A DNA stretch of 64,000 nucleotides from an uncultured Treponema sp. (GTDB lineage: Bacteria > Spirochaetota > Spirochaetia > Treponematales > Treponemataceae): assembly GCA_949300145.1 (NCBI GenBank), contig CASGDA010000002.1:248001-312000 (forward strand), written 5' to 3'. A model generated the notes under the pieces. That model saw only the letters and a program-made list of their open reading frames with translations, was not told where the DNA came from and ran no database searches. Of the stretch, positions 8,208 to 16,439 are shown one piece after another. The translations under genes were made by a program, and so were the position numbers. Position 1 is the first letter of the stretch; every line of letters begins with the position of its first letter.

Positions 8208-8711
8208 TCAGTTTTTCCCGGCTAATATTTTTTCCATGCCTTGTTTCTGGACGGAAAGCCCCATCGCTTTATAGAAGCCCATGGCTTTTTCATTGCAGGC
8301 CCAGACATTCAGGGTAACATTATAGCAGCCCTGCTGTGAGGCGAAATCCAGAACAGCATTGTACAGGGAAGAACCTACACCGTGTCCGCGGCAATTTTCA
8401 TCCACGCACAAATCATCGATGTACAGGGTTTTCACCGGGGTAAGAATGCTGTCATTTTCATGCTGCTGAAAAATGCAGAAAGCATAACCGACCATCTCTC
8501 CGTCCTCATTTTCCGCAACAAAAACAGGCTTGGAATCATCCGCAATAATCCGCTCAAGCTCGGAATCAGTGTATTTTCTGGCTCCCTTTTTAAAAAGATC
8601 CGGGCGGCCGTTATGGTGAACCAGACATACCTGCAAAAGAAGTCTGACAATATCAGGAATATGCCTCTTCCCGGCCCTGCATATGGTGAGATTTTGTTTA
8701 TTTGAACTCAT
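8208..8711 (-). CDS. GNAT-family N-acetyltransferase
   Basis: 167 residues. The acetyl-CoA fold is clear: TICRAGKRHIPDIVRLL opens the domain, TLYIDDLCVDENCRGHGVGS is motif A with the R-G-H-G-V-G pyrophosphate loop, and LNVWACNEKAMGFYKAMG is motif B. It transfers an acetyl group from acetyl-CoA to an amine; the acceptor cannot be predicted. An in-frame GTG at 8759 would overlap the upstream tatD stop (GTGA), but it adds sixteen hydrophobic residues outside the domain, so I prefer the ATG at 8711; neither has a good Shine-Dalgarno. It lies between tRNA-Leu and the second tatD gene. Confidence 0.82.
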   Translation of the reverse strand: MSSNKQNLTICRAGKRHIPDIVRLLLQVCLVHHNGRPDLFKKGARKYTDSELERIIADDSKPVFVAENEDGEMVGYAFCIFQQHENDSILTPVKTLYIDDLCVDENCRGHGVGSSLYNAVLDFASQQGCYNVTLNVWACNEKAMGFYKAMGLSVQKQGMEKILAGKN

Positions 8712-8755
8712 GGAAAAAAAGATAACATAAATCAGGAAATAATGGAAGGACGCTA

Positions 8756-9556
8756 TCACCTGACACTGAAAACGGAACGGAAGTTTTTTTCAACCGCGGA
8801 AGAAAGCTCTTCCAGAGGAAGCCCAAGGATACGGGAAGCCCCGGCGTAAACATTTTTTATATCCTCAGGATTGGAGAATTCCTCACCCTTCAAAGTCATA
8901 TAAGGTGCGTCGGTTTCCAAAAGAATACGGTCCAACGGGACGGACTGAATTGTCCCTGCCTGTCTGCGGCTTCCCCGTAAAAGGGCCTTGCCGACTGAAA
9001 AATAAGCGTTGACTCCTTTTTTAAGGATTGAGGATGCTTCCTGTCCGGAACCAGGCCAACCGTGGAAAACGACAGCGGGTAAAAGTTTCAGCCGCGGAAT
9101 CTCCCTGAAAACAAGCGGAACCGCCTTGCGCAGATGAAGTACGGCAGGAATGCCGTACTTGGCTGCAATATTCATCTGTTCCTCCCAAAGGAAAAACTGC
9201 AGGGATTCCGAAGCCCTGAATTCCTCTGTAAAAAAATCAAAGCCGGTTTCCCCCGCGGCGCAAATACGTTTTTCCTGTACAACGGAGGAAAAAAAATCCA
9301 GCAGCCGGTACAAAACGGCGCGGATTTCCCGTTCCGTTTTTTCTTCCCGTTTTAAAACGGCGGGAAGCTGTGGATGTATTCCGAAAGAAAGAAAAATGTT
9401 ACCAGGATTTTCAAGGGCGGATTTTTCATCGGCGGCGAATTCCTCTTCCGAAGAAGACGAAGTGCAGAAAACGGCGTTTGAAGGGAGCTCCCTGCGGGAA
9501 AGCTTCCGCCAGTCCGACAGATGCAGGTGGGCGTCGTAAAACCGGATCATACCCAT
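8756..9556 (-). CDS. TatD-family metal-dependent hydrolase (copy 2)
   Basis: 266 residues, a shorter and more divergent TatD paralogue. Visible metal-site blocks are YDAHLHLSDW, AAGETGFDFF, AVLHLRKAVP, VFHGWPGSG and LLETDAPYM. The family are TIM-barrel nucleases of the amidohydrolase group. HLHL, the Glu of GETG, His of LHLR, FHGW and the last Asp are all kept, so it should be active. The start may be ATG 9556 or ATG 9550; a TATAAT on the minus strand at 9559-9564 would put the transcript start almost at 9550. Two TatD copies this close, with a tRNA and a GNAT between, is uncommon. Confidence 0.8.
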   Translation of the reverse strand: MGMIRFYDAHLHLSDWRKLSRRELPSNAVFCTSSSSEEEFAADEKSALENPGNIFLSFGIHPQLPAVLKREEKTEREIRAVLYRLLDFFSSVVQEKRICAAGETGFDFFTEEFRASESLQFFLWEEQMNIAAKYGIPAVLHLRKAVPLVFREIPRLKLLPAVVFHGWPGSGQEASSILKKGVNAYFSVGKALLRGSRRQAGTIQSVPLDRILLETDAPYMTLKGEEFSNPEDIKNVYAGASRILGLPLEELSSAVEKNFRSVFSVR

Positions 9557-9661
9557 TCATTATAATGCGAATCCGCAAATACGGGAATATTCTTCTGATG
9601 CAGCCGAACAGCTAAAGCAAAGGACCTTATTTTCCGAAAATTATATACAAGCGGAGGGCTT

Positions 9662-9877
9662 ATGAAAACTTATTATATTGTAAATGCAAAAGGTCGAAGC
9701 GATTATCTGTCAATATTAAATGAAAGTGAAAGCGGATTTATGGCGAGAATTTACCGCGATGAAGACGGTTTTGAAGAAACAATAGAAAATTTTATGAGCA
9801 GGGAACTTTTTGAAATGTGCCTGCGGACAGGATATATAATCGAAGTTGAAGAAAAAAAAGCCGGGGCAACCGCATAG
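9662..9877 (+). CDS. Small uncharacterised protein
   Basis: 71 residues, rich in acidic residues and tyrosine, no signal peptide or membrane segment. It has a good Shine-Dalgarno (GGAGG ending six bases before the ATG), which argues that the short frame is real. The beta-alpha-like pattern (TYYIVNAKG, FMARIYRDEDGF) suggests a small soluble fold. It is the only plus-strand gene between two minus-strand blocks and stops 13 bases short of the end of miaA. Function unknown. Confidence 0.6.
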   Translation: MKTYYIVNAKGRSDYLSILNESESGFMARIYRDEDGFEETIENFMSRELFEMCLRTGYIIEVEEKKAGATA

Positions 9878-9889
9878 AACCGGCATATT

Positions 9890-10867
9890 TTATTCAGGAA
9901 GAAACCCGGCATTTACAAGGGTTTCTTCCGCAGCGGTTTTGTCCCCCCTTTCAATCCAGCGGATTTCCACACCGCATCTTTCCATGCGCCTGAACCATGT
10001 TTCCTGCCTTTTCGCAAAACGGCATATTTCAGTGAAAAGAACATCCCGGAATTCCGCAAAACCAACCAGTCCCTGCAGGTAGCGGGAAACATGCCTGTAT
10101 TCCAGACCAAGCCTGTCAAGCCTTTCCCAGGATATACCGGATTTATGCAGGGCTTCGACTTCCTCCACCATGCCGTCATTCAGCCTGGAATCCAACCGGG
10201 TTTTGATGCGGGTCCTTATTTCTTCCCTGGGAAAACGTATTCCTAAAACAAAGGGATTAAACCTGACGGACGGCCCAGTTGTATCAGCGCGGGCGGATGA
10301 ACATTCCGCAATTTCTATGGCGCGGATCAACCTTTCCCGGTCCACGGTATCATCAGGATGGACTTTTTCCCCCCGAGCGGTTTTCAATCCGGACAACCTT
10401 TCAAAAAGCAGTTTATCGTCAAGTTTTTCAAGGGAAAGCCTTAATTCAGGGTTTTCAGGTACTTCCGTAAAATCATAATTCCGGATAACAGAATCAAGAT
10501 AAAGTCCTGTCCCTCCGGCTAAAACAGGAAGCTTTCCCCTCCGCTGTATTTCCGGCAGAACCGAATAAAAATCCTTCCTGAACCTGAAAACATTGTATTC
10601 TTCCGGCAGGGAAATAATGTCTATCAGATGATAAGGGATACCGCCGTATTCAGCCAAATCCTTCCCGGTTCCTATATCAAGATTCTTGTAAACCTGTCTG
10701 GAATCCGCTGAAATGATTTCCCCGGAAAAGAGACGGGCGATATGAACAGCAAGGGAAGTCTTTCCGCAGGCCGTAGGACCGAGAACAACAACGGAATCAA
10801 AAACCGGCCCGCAGCCTGCCCCCGTTACATCAGCGGATGTCTTCAATCTTTGCACCGGCGACTTCAA
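9890..10867 (-). CDS. miaA: tRNA dimethylallyltransferase
   Basis: 325 residues, typical length. It adds a dimethylallyl group to A37 of tRNAs that read codons starting with U, which includes the tRNA-Leu(UAA) in this window. The P-loop is LGPTACGKTSLA, followed by DSRQVYKNLDIGTGK and AGGTGLYLDSVIR, the standard MiaA blocks. The start is uncertain: TTG 10867 makes it overlap the CBS-ACT gene by 38 bases, and residues before the P-loop (about 25) look unstructured. The overlap means the two genes are co-transcribed. Confidence 0.92.
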   Translation of the reverse strand: MKSPVQRLKTSADVTGAGCGPVFDSVVVLGPTACGKTSLAVHIARLFSGEIISADSRQVYKNLDIGTGKDLAEYGGIPYHLIDIISLPEEYNVFRFRKDFYSVLPEIQRRGKLPVLAGGTGLYLDSVIRNYDFTEVPENPELRLSLEKLDDKLLFERLSGLKTARGEKVHPDDTVDRERLIRAIEIAECSSARADTTGPSVRFNPFVLGIRFPREEIRTRIKTRLDSRLNDGMVEEVEALHKSGISWERLDRLGLEYRHVSRYLQGLVGFAEFRDVLFTEICRFAKRQETWFRRMERCGVEIRWIERGDKTAAEETLVNAGFLPE

Positions 10868-11468
10868 GTATTCTTCTCATTTGATCCCGGTCCACGCCGG
10901 TAACTTTCATGGTACAACGTTTATTGGACATATCATCGCCATCGCAGGTTATAAAAGACAGGATATTACCGCCAAGCTCCGCCACGCCCGCCGCGGCCCG
11001 TACAAGCATTCCGGGCTTCTCCTCCATCAGGAATGTTATGCGGACTCCATCATACCGGCCGGCGAACATATCAACAAAGGCGGAAAATAAATCATTCTTT
11101 GTCAGGATTCCCACAAGAAGGTCGTCCTTCAGAACAGGAAGACAGCCTATATCCTTGTCCGCCATAATCCTTGCGGCTTCTTCAACAACTTCAGAGGATT
11201 GGACGGAAAAAACATCCCGGGACATAACCTTTTCAACCTTAAGTTTTGACAACAGATAACTTATCTCAAACATATCAAGGCTTGTTGCTCCGGAAGGACC
11301 TGCTTTAAGCAAATCTTTCTTCGTGAAAATACCCACAAGCCTGTTTGACTTATCAAGAACAGGAAGTTTTCCAACCTTTTCTTTTATCATCAATTCCTTG
11401 ACATCATTGATCGACATATCAGGCCGGATAAAAACGGGATTTTTTTTCATAACGCTGGCAACTATCAT
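10830..11468 (-). CDS. CBS-domain pair plus ACT domain protein (AcuB-like)
   Basis: 212 residues: two CBS motifs (about 1-60 and 75-130, with KLPVLDKSNRLVGIFTKKDL and CLPVLKDDLLVGILTKNDLF) form an adenosyl-nucleotide-binding module, then an ACT domain (about 138-210, EEKPGMLVRAAAGVAELGGN), which usually senses an amino acid. No catalytic domain, so it is a sensor or allosteric partner. AcuB of Bacillus has this layout. SD GGAGG is well placed. It follows livF by 48 bases on the same strand, so an amino-acid ligand connected to the Liv importer is a reasonable inference, not a demonstrated one. Confidence 0.8.
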   Translation of the reverse strand: MIVASVMKKNPVFIRPDMSINDVKELMIKEKVGKLPVLDKSNRLVGIFTKKDLLKAGPSGATSLDMFEISYLLSKLKVEKVMSRDVFSVQSSEVVEEAARIMADKDIGCLPVLKDDLLVGILTKNDLFSAFVDMFAGRYDGVRITFLMEEKPGMLVRAAAGVAELGGNILSFITCDGDDMSNKRCTMKVTGVDRDQMRRILEVAGAKIEDIR

Positions 11469-11516
11469 ATTTTCCTCCTAAGATTTGATTTATCACCGGC
11501 ATCCCCGGCAGATATC

Positions 11517-12221
11517 TTAACCGCCCAAATAAGCCTTTTTAACATCATCATCATTCAATAAGTCAGCGGCGTTCCCTGACTTATTTATCACCCCGGTTTC
11601 AAACACATAGGCACGGTCGGCAATGGAAAGAGCCTTAAAAGCATTCTGCTCCACCAGCAGGATTGTCGTACCACTCTTGTTGATTTCAATTATGATTGAA
11701 AAAATTTCATCCACAAGAATGGGAGCCAACCCCATTGAAGGTTCGTCCAGCAGCAGAAGAGAAGGTTTCGCCATAATAGCCCGTCCCATGGCAAGCATCT
11801 GCTGCTCGCCTCCTGAAAGGGTTCCGGCATATTGTTTTAACCTTTCTTTCAATCTGGGGAAAAGGGTGCAGACCCTCTCCATGTCCCCTTTTATTTCATT
11901 CTTGTCTTTTCTGGTAAAGGCCCCCATTTCAAGATTTTCCCTCACCGTCAAATTGGCGAAAATCCGGCGGCCCTCCGGAACCTGAATCAGTCCGCGGCGT
12001 ACAATATCAGCGGGAGGAAGAGCCGTTATATTCTCTCCTTTAAAATCAATACGCCCGCTGTTTTTCTTCAGTATATTCGAGATGGAATGCAGGGTGGTTG
12101 TTTTTCCGGCCCCGTTTGAGCCTATTAAAGTTATTATTTCTCCTTCGTTGACTTCAAAGGAAACGCCGCGGAGAGCCTTTATGGCCCCGTAGGAAACAGC
12201 CAGGTCAGAAACTTTCAGCAT
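11517..12221 (-). CDS. livF: Branched-chain amino-acid ABC transporter ATPase
   Basis: 234 residues. ABC ATPase with Walker A GSNGAGKTT, signature LSGGEQQMLAMGRA, Walker B LLLLDEPSMGL and the LivF marker RRGLIQVPEGRRIF. It powers the inner-membrane importer with LivG. Start is the ATG at 12221, which shares its A with the stop of livG (TGATG) and has GGAGG nine bases upstream. Confidence 0.92.
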   Translation of the reverse strand: MLKVSDLAVSYGAIKALRGVSFEVNEGEIITLIGSNGAGKTTTLHSISNILKKNSGRIDFKGENITALPPADIVRRGLIQVPEGRRIFANLTVRENLEMGAFTRKDKNEIKGDMERVCTLFPRLKERLKQYAGTLSGGEQQMLAMGRAIMAKPSLLLLDEPSMGLAPILVDEIFSIIIEINKSGTTILLVEQNAFKALSIADRAYVFETGVINKSGNAADLLNDDDVKKAYLGG

Positions 12222-13030
12222 CACAGCAAGCCTCCTTCAGCATCACCGCCAAGATAAGCCTTTACTACAACGGGATTGGAACGGATATCTTCCGGTTTAC
12301 CCTCGGCGATAATCCTTCCGTAATCCAGAACAATCAGACGCTCGCAAATTCCCATGACCAGATGCATATCATGCTCTATAAGAAGGATTGAAAGCTTGAA
12401 TTCTTTCCGGACGAAAGCGATAAGCTTCATCAAATCGTCGGTTTCCTGAGGATTCATTCCGGCGGCGGGCTCGTCAAGAAGCAGCAGGGAAGGATTCGCC
12501 GCAAGGGCGCGGACAATCTCAAGTTTACGCTGTTCACCGTAAGGCAGGTTTTTAGCCGGCTCATTCATCTTTTTCGCTATGCCGAAAAGTTCCAGAAGAT
12601 TTTCAACCCGCTCGGTCATAATACGCTCGTCACGGTGAAAAGCAGGGGTTCTGAAAAGAACGTCAACAGGATTGACGGTGCGCAACCCGTGAAGCGCAAT
12701 CCGGACATTATCCGCGACCGATAAATTCCCGAAAAGGCGTATGTTCTGGAAGGTACGTGAAATACCAAGTCCATTCAACTGGGCCGGAGTTTTCTTATTC
12801 ACTTTATGAACATTCCCTGCCCTGTCCCAAAAAACAATCTCACCTTCCGTGGGCGTATAGACCCCGGAAAGCATATTAAACACAGTGGTTTTTCCCGCCC
12901 CGTTCGGACCGATTAAGCCGACAAGCTCCCCGTCTTCTATTGAGCAGGAAAAATTACTGACAGCCCTGAGCCCGCCGAAAACAATGGATATATCGTTAGC
13001 CTGTAAAAGAAGTTTATTTTCCTTTTCCAT
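12221..13030 (-). CDS. livG: Branched-chain amino-acid ABC transporter ATPase
   Basis: 269 residues. Walker A GPNGAGKTT, the LivG-type GISRTFQNIRLF stretch, a variant signature LPYGEQRKLEIVRAL (YGEQ instead of SGGQ, normal for LivG) and Walker B LLLLDEPAAGMNP. The frame extends to 13126, but the ATG at 13030 follows AAGGAAAA and gives the usual N-terminus; it overlaps the end of livM by 17 bases. Confidence 0.92.
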   Translation of the reverse strand: MEKENKLLLQANDISIVFGGLRAVSNFSCSIEDGELVGLIGPNGAGKTTVFNMLSGVYTPTEGEIVFWDRAGNVHKVNKKTPAQLNGLGISRTFQNIRLFGNLSVADNVRIALHGLRTVNPVDVLFRTPAFHRDERIMTERVENLLELFGIAKKMNEPAKNLPYGEQRKLEIVRALAANPSLLLLDEPAAGMNPQETDDLMKLIAFVRKEFKLSILLIEHDMHLVMGICERLIVLDYGRIIAEGKPEDIRSNPVVVKAYLGGDAEGGLL

Positions 13031-14102
13031 CACTGTTTTCCTTTTTGTTTGCACGTACCTTTGCAGGTTTGTCTCCCGGTGATTTTCCTTTTTCCATGCT
13101 GTCACCGTCCTTCCGGGCTTTCGCAAAAAAAGACTTTATGCGGGAAGGATAAAGCGGAAGATTCTCCCAGGTTTTGACAAAAGAAAACTCTTTCATGCCG
13201 AGGAAACCCTGGGGACGGAAAAGCATAACGGCTATCAGAATCAACGGATAAAAGAGAAGCCTGTAATCCTGCAGGAAACGGAGGAATTCCTGCAGGTATG
13301 TCAAAACGAAAGCTGCAAGAACGGAGCCGGTCATTGACCCCATTCCGCCGAGAACAACGAAAATCAAGTAATCGATACTCCTGTTGAAAGAAGCCAGGTC
13401 AGGCTTTATGAAGCCGATGAAGGGAGCGTACAAAGCCCCTCCTATACCGGCGATGAAAGAAGCAGACACAAAGCCTATCATCTTATACCGGAAAACCCCG
13501 ATACCGCAGGAATTGGCGGCGACCTCATCTTCCCGGACGGCCAGAATCGCACGTCCATAGGTGGAACGGAGGAAATTCTGGGTCAAAATCAAAATGACAA
13601 CCAGTGTGCCTACAATAACAAGATACGCAAGGTCAGCGTAAATCACAAGGAGGGACGGAAACTGTTTGCCGTTCGCACCCCCTGTAAGATTCTTGAAATT
13701 AACGAGAAGAACCCGGATAATTTCCCCGAATCCAAGGGTTACAATCGCAAGGTAATCACCCTGGAATTTCAAAGTCGGGAAGCCTATGATTACACCGAAC
13801 ACGCAGGTCACCAAAGAAGCCGCGATTACGGCGACCGGCAGGGGGATTCCGGCCTGGGAAAAAATGGCGCAGGAATACGCGCCCACAGCCATGAACCCTG
13901 CCTGTCCCAAAGAAAGCTGTCCGGTAATTCCGCATACCATATTTACACTGACAGCCATAATGGCATTCACGGCGGCAAGGGTTATAATCTGGGCCGTATA
14001 AGCGTCTATAATCCAAAAATGTATTAACAAGGCGGGAATACAGGTACACAAAAGGCCTGTACAACCTAAAAGCAAAAAATTGCGGACATTAACGTTTTTC
14101 AT
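13014..14102 (-). CDS. livM: Branched-chain amino-acid ABC transporter permease
   Basis: 362 residues, many transmembrane helices. The LivM core includes GITGQLSLGQAGFMAVGAYS and VLGGMGSMTGSVLAAF, which couple to the ATPases. The last 45 residues after the membrane part are a charged Lys/Asp/Gly-rich tail (KSPGDKPAKVRANKKEN), longer than in most LivM proteins. Three bases separate it from livH. Confidence 0.9.
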   Translation of the reverse strand: MKNVNVRNFLLLGCTGLLCTCIPALLIHFWIIDAYTAQIITLAAVNAIMAVSVNMVCGITGQLSLGQAGFMAVGAYSCAIFSQAGIPLPVAVIAASLVTCVFGVIIGFPTLKFQGDYLAIVTLGFGEIIRVLLVNFKNLTGGANGKQFPSLLVIYADLAYLVIVGTLVVILILTQNFLRSTYGRAILAVREDEVAANSCGIGVFRYKMIGFVSASFIAGIGGALYAPFIGFIKPDLASFNRSIDYLIFVVLGGMGSMTGSVLAAFVLTYLQEFLRFLQDYRLLFYPLILIAVMLFRPQGFLGMKEFSFVKTWENLPLYPSRIKSFFAKARKDGDSMEKGKSPGDKPAKVRANKKENSDGKGK

Positions 14103-14105
14103 CTG

Positions 14106-15005
14106 TCAAACCTTCAGTTTAACTTTCTCGCCCATTATTCCCGTGGGTTTCACAAGAAGAATAATAATCAGGATTGAGAAAGAAATAGCATCCGCGAACT
14201 GCGAGGAAAGGAACCCTTTTGTAAGTGTTTCCGCAATTCCCAAAATATATCCCCCGAGCATAGCCCCGGGAACAGAGCCGATGCCGCCGAGAACAGCCGC
14301 CACGAAAGCCTTTAACCCAGGCATTGTCCCCATTGTAGGATCAATCTGGGGATAGGCGCTGGCATACAGGACACCTCCCGCACCGGCCAAAGCGGCTCCC
14401 AGCGCAAAGGTAAAGGCTATTGTCCTGTCAACGGAAATACCCATCAGACTGGCGGCAGACATATCATAGGAAACGGCGCGCATGGCCTTCCCTGTTTTTG
14501 TATAGTTGATAATGTAATTCAGGATAATCATCAGTACAATTGACAGCAAAATAACTATCAGCTGTATGTTGGAAAGGGACACAAACGCAAAATCTATATT
14601 GACAGTGGGAGGAGTCGGATACTCCCGTGGATTCGGACCGATAAACGGAATGACACGGGCGCCGTTCTGAAGGACAAGGGAAACCGCTATTGCGGTTATC
14701 AGGGAGTTGAGCCTGGGAGCAGAGCGCAACGGCTTATAGGCGAAATGCTCCACAAAAACCGCCAATACCGCACATACCGACATGGCGCAAAAGAAAGCCA
14801 GGACGAGCCCCACAGGAGTTGTACCGGCTGCACGCAGGACAAAATATCCGGCATAAGCCCCGACCATGAGGATATCACCATGGGCGAAATTAATTAATTT
14901 TACAATACCGTACACCATGGTATAACCGAGGGCTATAAGGGCGTAAATACTCCCCAAGGAAAGCCCGTTTACCATCTGCTGCACAAACATATTCGCTGTA
15001 TTCAA
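14106..15005 (-). CDS. livH: Branched-chain amino-acid ABC transporter permease
   Basis: 299 residues, polytopic. LivH blocks: SLGSIYALIALGYTMVYGIV near the N-terminus, INFAHGDILMVGAY, and AAVLGGIGSVPGAMLGGYIL near the C-terminus. Start appears to be TTG at 15005, just after GGAGG; the next ATG (14990) is too far from the SD. It pairs with LivM to form the channel. Confidence 0.9.
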   Translation of the reverse strand: MNTANMFVQQMVNGLSLGSIYALIALGYTMVYGIVKLINFAHGDILMVGAYAGYFVLRAAGTTPVGLVLAFFCAMSVCAVLAVFVEHFAYKPLRSAPRLNSLITAIAVSLVLQNGARVIPFIGPNPREYPTPPTVNIDFAFVSLSNIQLIVILLSIVLMIILNYIINYTKTGKAMRAVSYDMSAASLMGISVDRTIAFTFALGAALAGAGGVLYASAYPQIDPTMGTMPGLKAFVAAVLGGIGSVPGAMLGGYILGIAETLTKGFLSSQFADAISFSILIIILLVKPTGIMGEKVKLKV

Positions 15006-15076
15006 AATTCCTCCGCTTGTGTTTCCACTTAATCCATAATTTTACTATAGTTTGACAACATATAAAAGACCCCTTC

Positions 15077-15120
15077 CGGAAAAACAAAACAGCCGGATCC
15101 GCGTAACCAGAACCGGCTGT
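15077..15120 (-). terminator. Intercistronic terminator or attenuator between livJ and livH
   Basis: On the minus strand ACAGCCGG (15120-15113) pairs with CCGGCTGT (15096-15089) around a 16-base loop and is followed by TTTTGTTTTT. It would stop a share of transcripts after livJ and so raise binding protein over membrane subunits. Confidence 0.65.
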
Positions 15121-15156
15121 ATCAAACCCATTACCGTACTGAATCAAAGAAGTCTG

Positions 15157-16308
15157 TCAGGGGTTAATGGTGTCCGCATACACAGAAGTAAGGTTGCCGG
15201 CATCATCCTTGACAATCTGAACCATGACGGCGGATTTTATGGGGTTGCGGCTCTCATCGAAGGTCAAATGCCCTGTCACATAATCCCCGTCCGTCGCTTT
15301 CAGCGCATCCCGGACAGAAGCGACATCAGTGTAATCAGACGCCCGGAGAAGGGCATCCTTCAGCATATACATACTGTCATATCCAAGCGCGGCAAAAGAA
15401 GCGGGCTGGGAATTGAACTTGGCTTCATAGGCCTTTACAAACTCAACAACCCTCGGAGAATCCGAATCGGCCGCATAATGATTGGAGTAATAGCCGTTGA
15501 GAACCTCATCGCCTGCATTGGAAGTGATACCGTCCCATCCGTCAGCGCCCACGATGGGTGTGCTTATACCCTGCGCGCGGAGCTGTTTTACAATCAAAGC
15601 GACAGTAGCGTAATAATCGGGCAGATAAACAACCTCGGGGTTGGCGTTCTTAATCTTTGTCAACTGGGCATAAAAGTCTTTGTCGTCGGTGGAATAGGAT
15701 TCCGCGTCAACGATTTCACCGCCGCCGGCTTCAACGGCAGCCTTGAAATTTTCATACAAACCTACGGAATAATCATTGGCAATGTCATACAAAACAGCGG
15801 CTTTTTTCAGTCCGAGATTTTCGACAACAAAACGCCCTCCGACGGTTCCCTGGAAAGGATCAATAAAACAGGCCCTGAACACATAGTCACCGTTTTCTGT
15901 GATGGCGGGAGCTGTTGCAGCCGGGGCAATAACAAGCTTTTTCTGGCTCTGCGCGAGAGAAGCGATGGCATTGGTGCAGCCGGAAGTAAGGGAACCGATT
16001 ATAATGTCAACCCGGTCTTTTGTAGTAAGTTTTTTATAGGCATTGACGGATTTTTCCTCCTTCCCCTCGTCATCCTCCGCAATGAGTTCTATCATTTTAC
16101 CATTGATACCGCCGGCGGCATTGATTTCCTCGACAGCAAGATCAATTCCCTGACGGCATTCAATACCGTAAACAGCAACTTTACCGGAAAGAGGAAAAAT
16201 CCCTCCGATTTTTATTGTATCACTTTCTTTGCCGCCGCAGCCTGAAAAAACCAAAACGGAAACAACTGCAAGCGCGACAAAAAAGAATTTCGCCGGATTT
16301 TTTTTCAT
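15157..16308 (-). CDS. livJ: Branched-chain amino-acid ABC binding lipoprotein
   Basis: 383 residues. A lipoprotein signal ends in VFSGCGG (lipobox), then a type I periplasmic-binding fold (IKIGGIFPLSGKVAVYG, NAAGGINGKMIELIAEDD, LGYDSMYMLKDAL). It would capture leucine, isoleucine or valine, or a similar amide, outside the inner membrane; the exact ligand is not readable. First gene of the liv operon, with AGGAGGG before its ATG. Confidence 0.9.
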   Translation of the reverse strand: MKKNPAKFFFVALAVVSVLVFSGCGGKESDTIKIGGIFPLSGKVAVYGIECRQGIDLAVEEINAAGGINGKMIELIAEDDEGKEEKSVNAYKKLTTKDRVDIIIGSLTSGCTNAIASLAQSQKKLVIAPAATAPAITENGDYVFRACFIDPFQGTVGGRFVVENLGLKKAAVLYDIANDYSVGLYENFKAAVEAGGGEIVDAESYSTDDKDFYAQLTKIKNANPEVVYLPDYYATVALIVKQLRAQGISTPIVGADGWDGITSNAGDEVLNGYYSNHYAADSDSPRVVEFVKAYEAKFNSQPASFAALGYDSMYMLKDALLRASDYTDVASVRDALKATDGDYVTGHLTFDESRNPIKSAVMVQIVKDDAGNLTSVYADTINP

Positions 16309-16439
16309 TTTTTACCCTCCTGATAACCAAGTAATTCCAATATCATGTATGAATATATTAAAAATGAGAGACCGTGTCTATAATATTCGCAAAAAAAGTA
16401 TTGATTGCATAATCTGATGCTATATGTTAACATACCACC

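Noticed and set aside
15052-16245. 397-codon open frame antisense to livJ
   Set aside because: It mirrors the well supported livJ gene, has no SD and no recognisable domain; codon pattern follows from the opposite strand.
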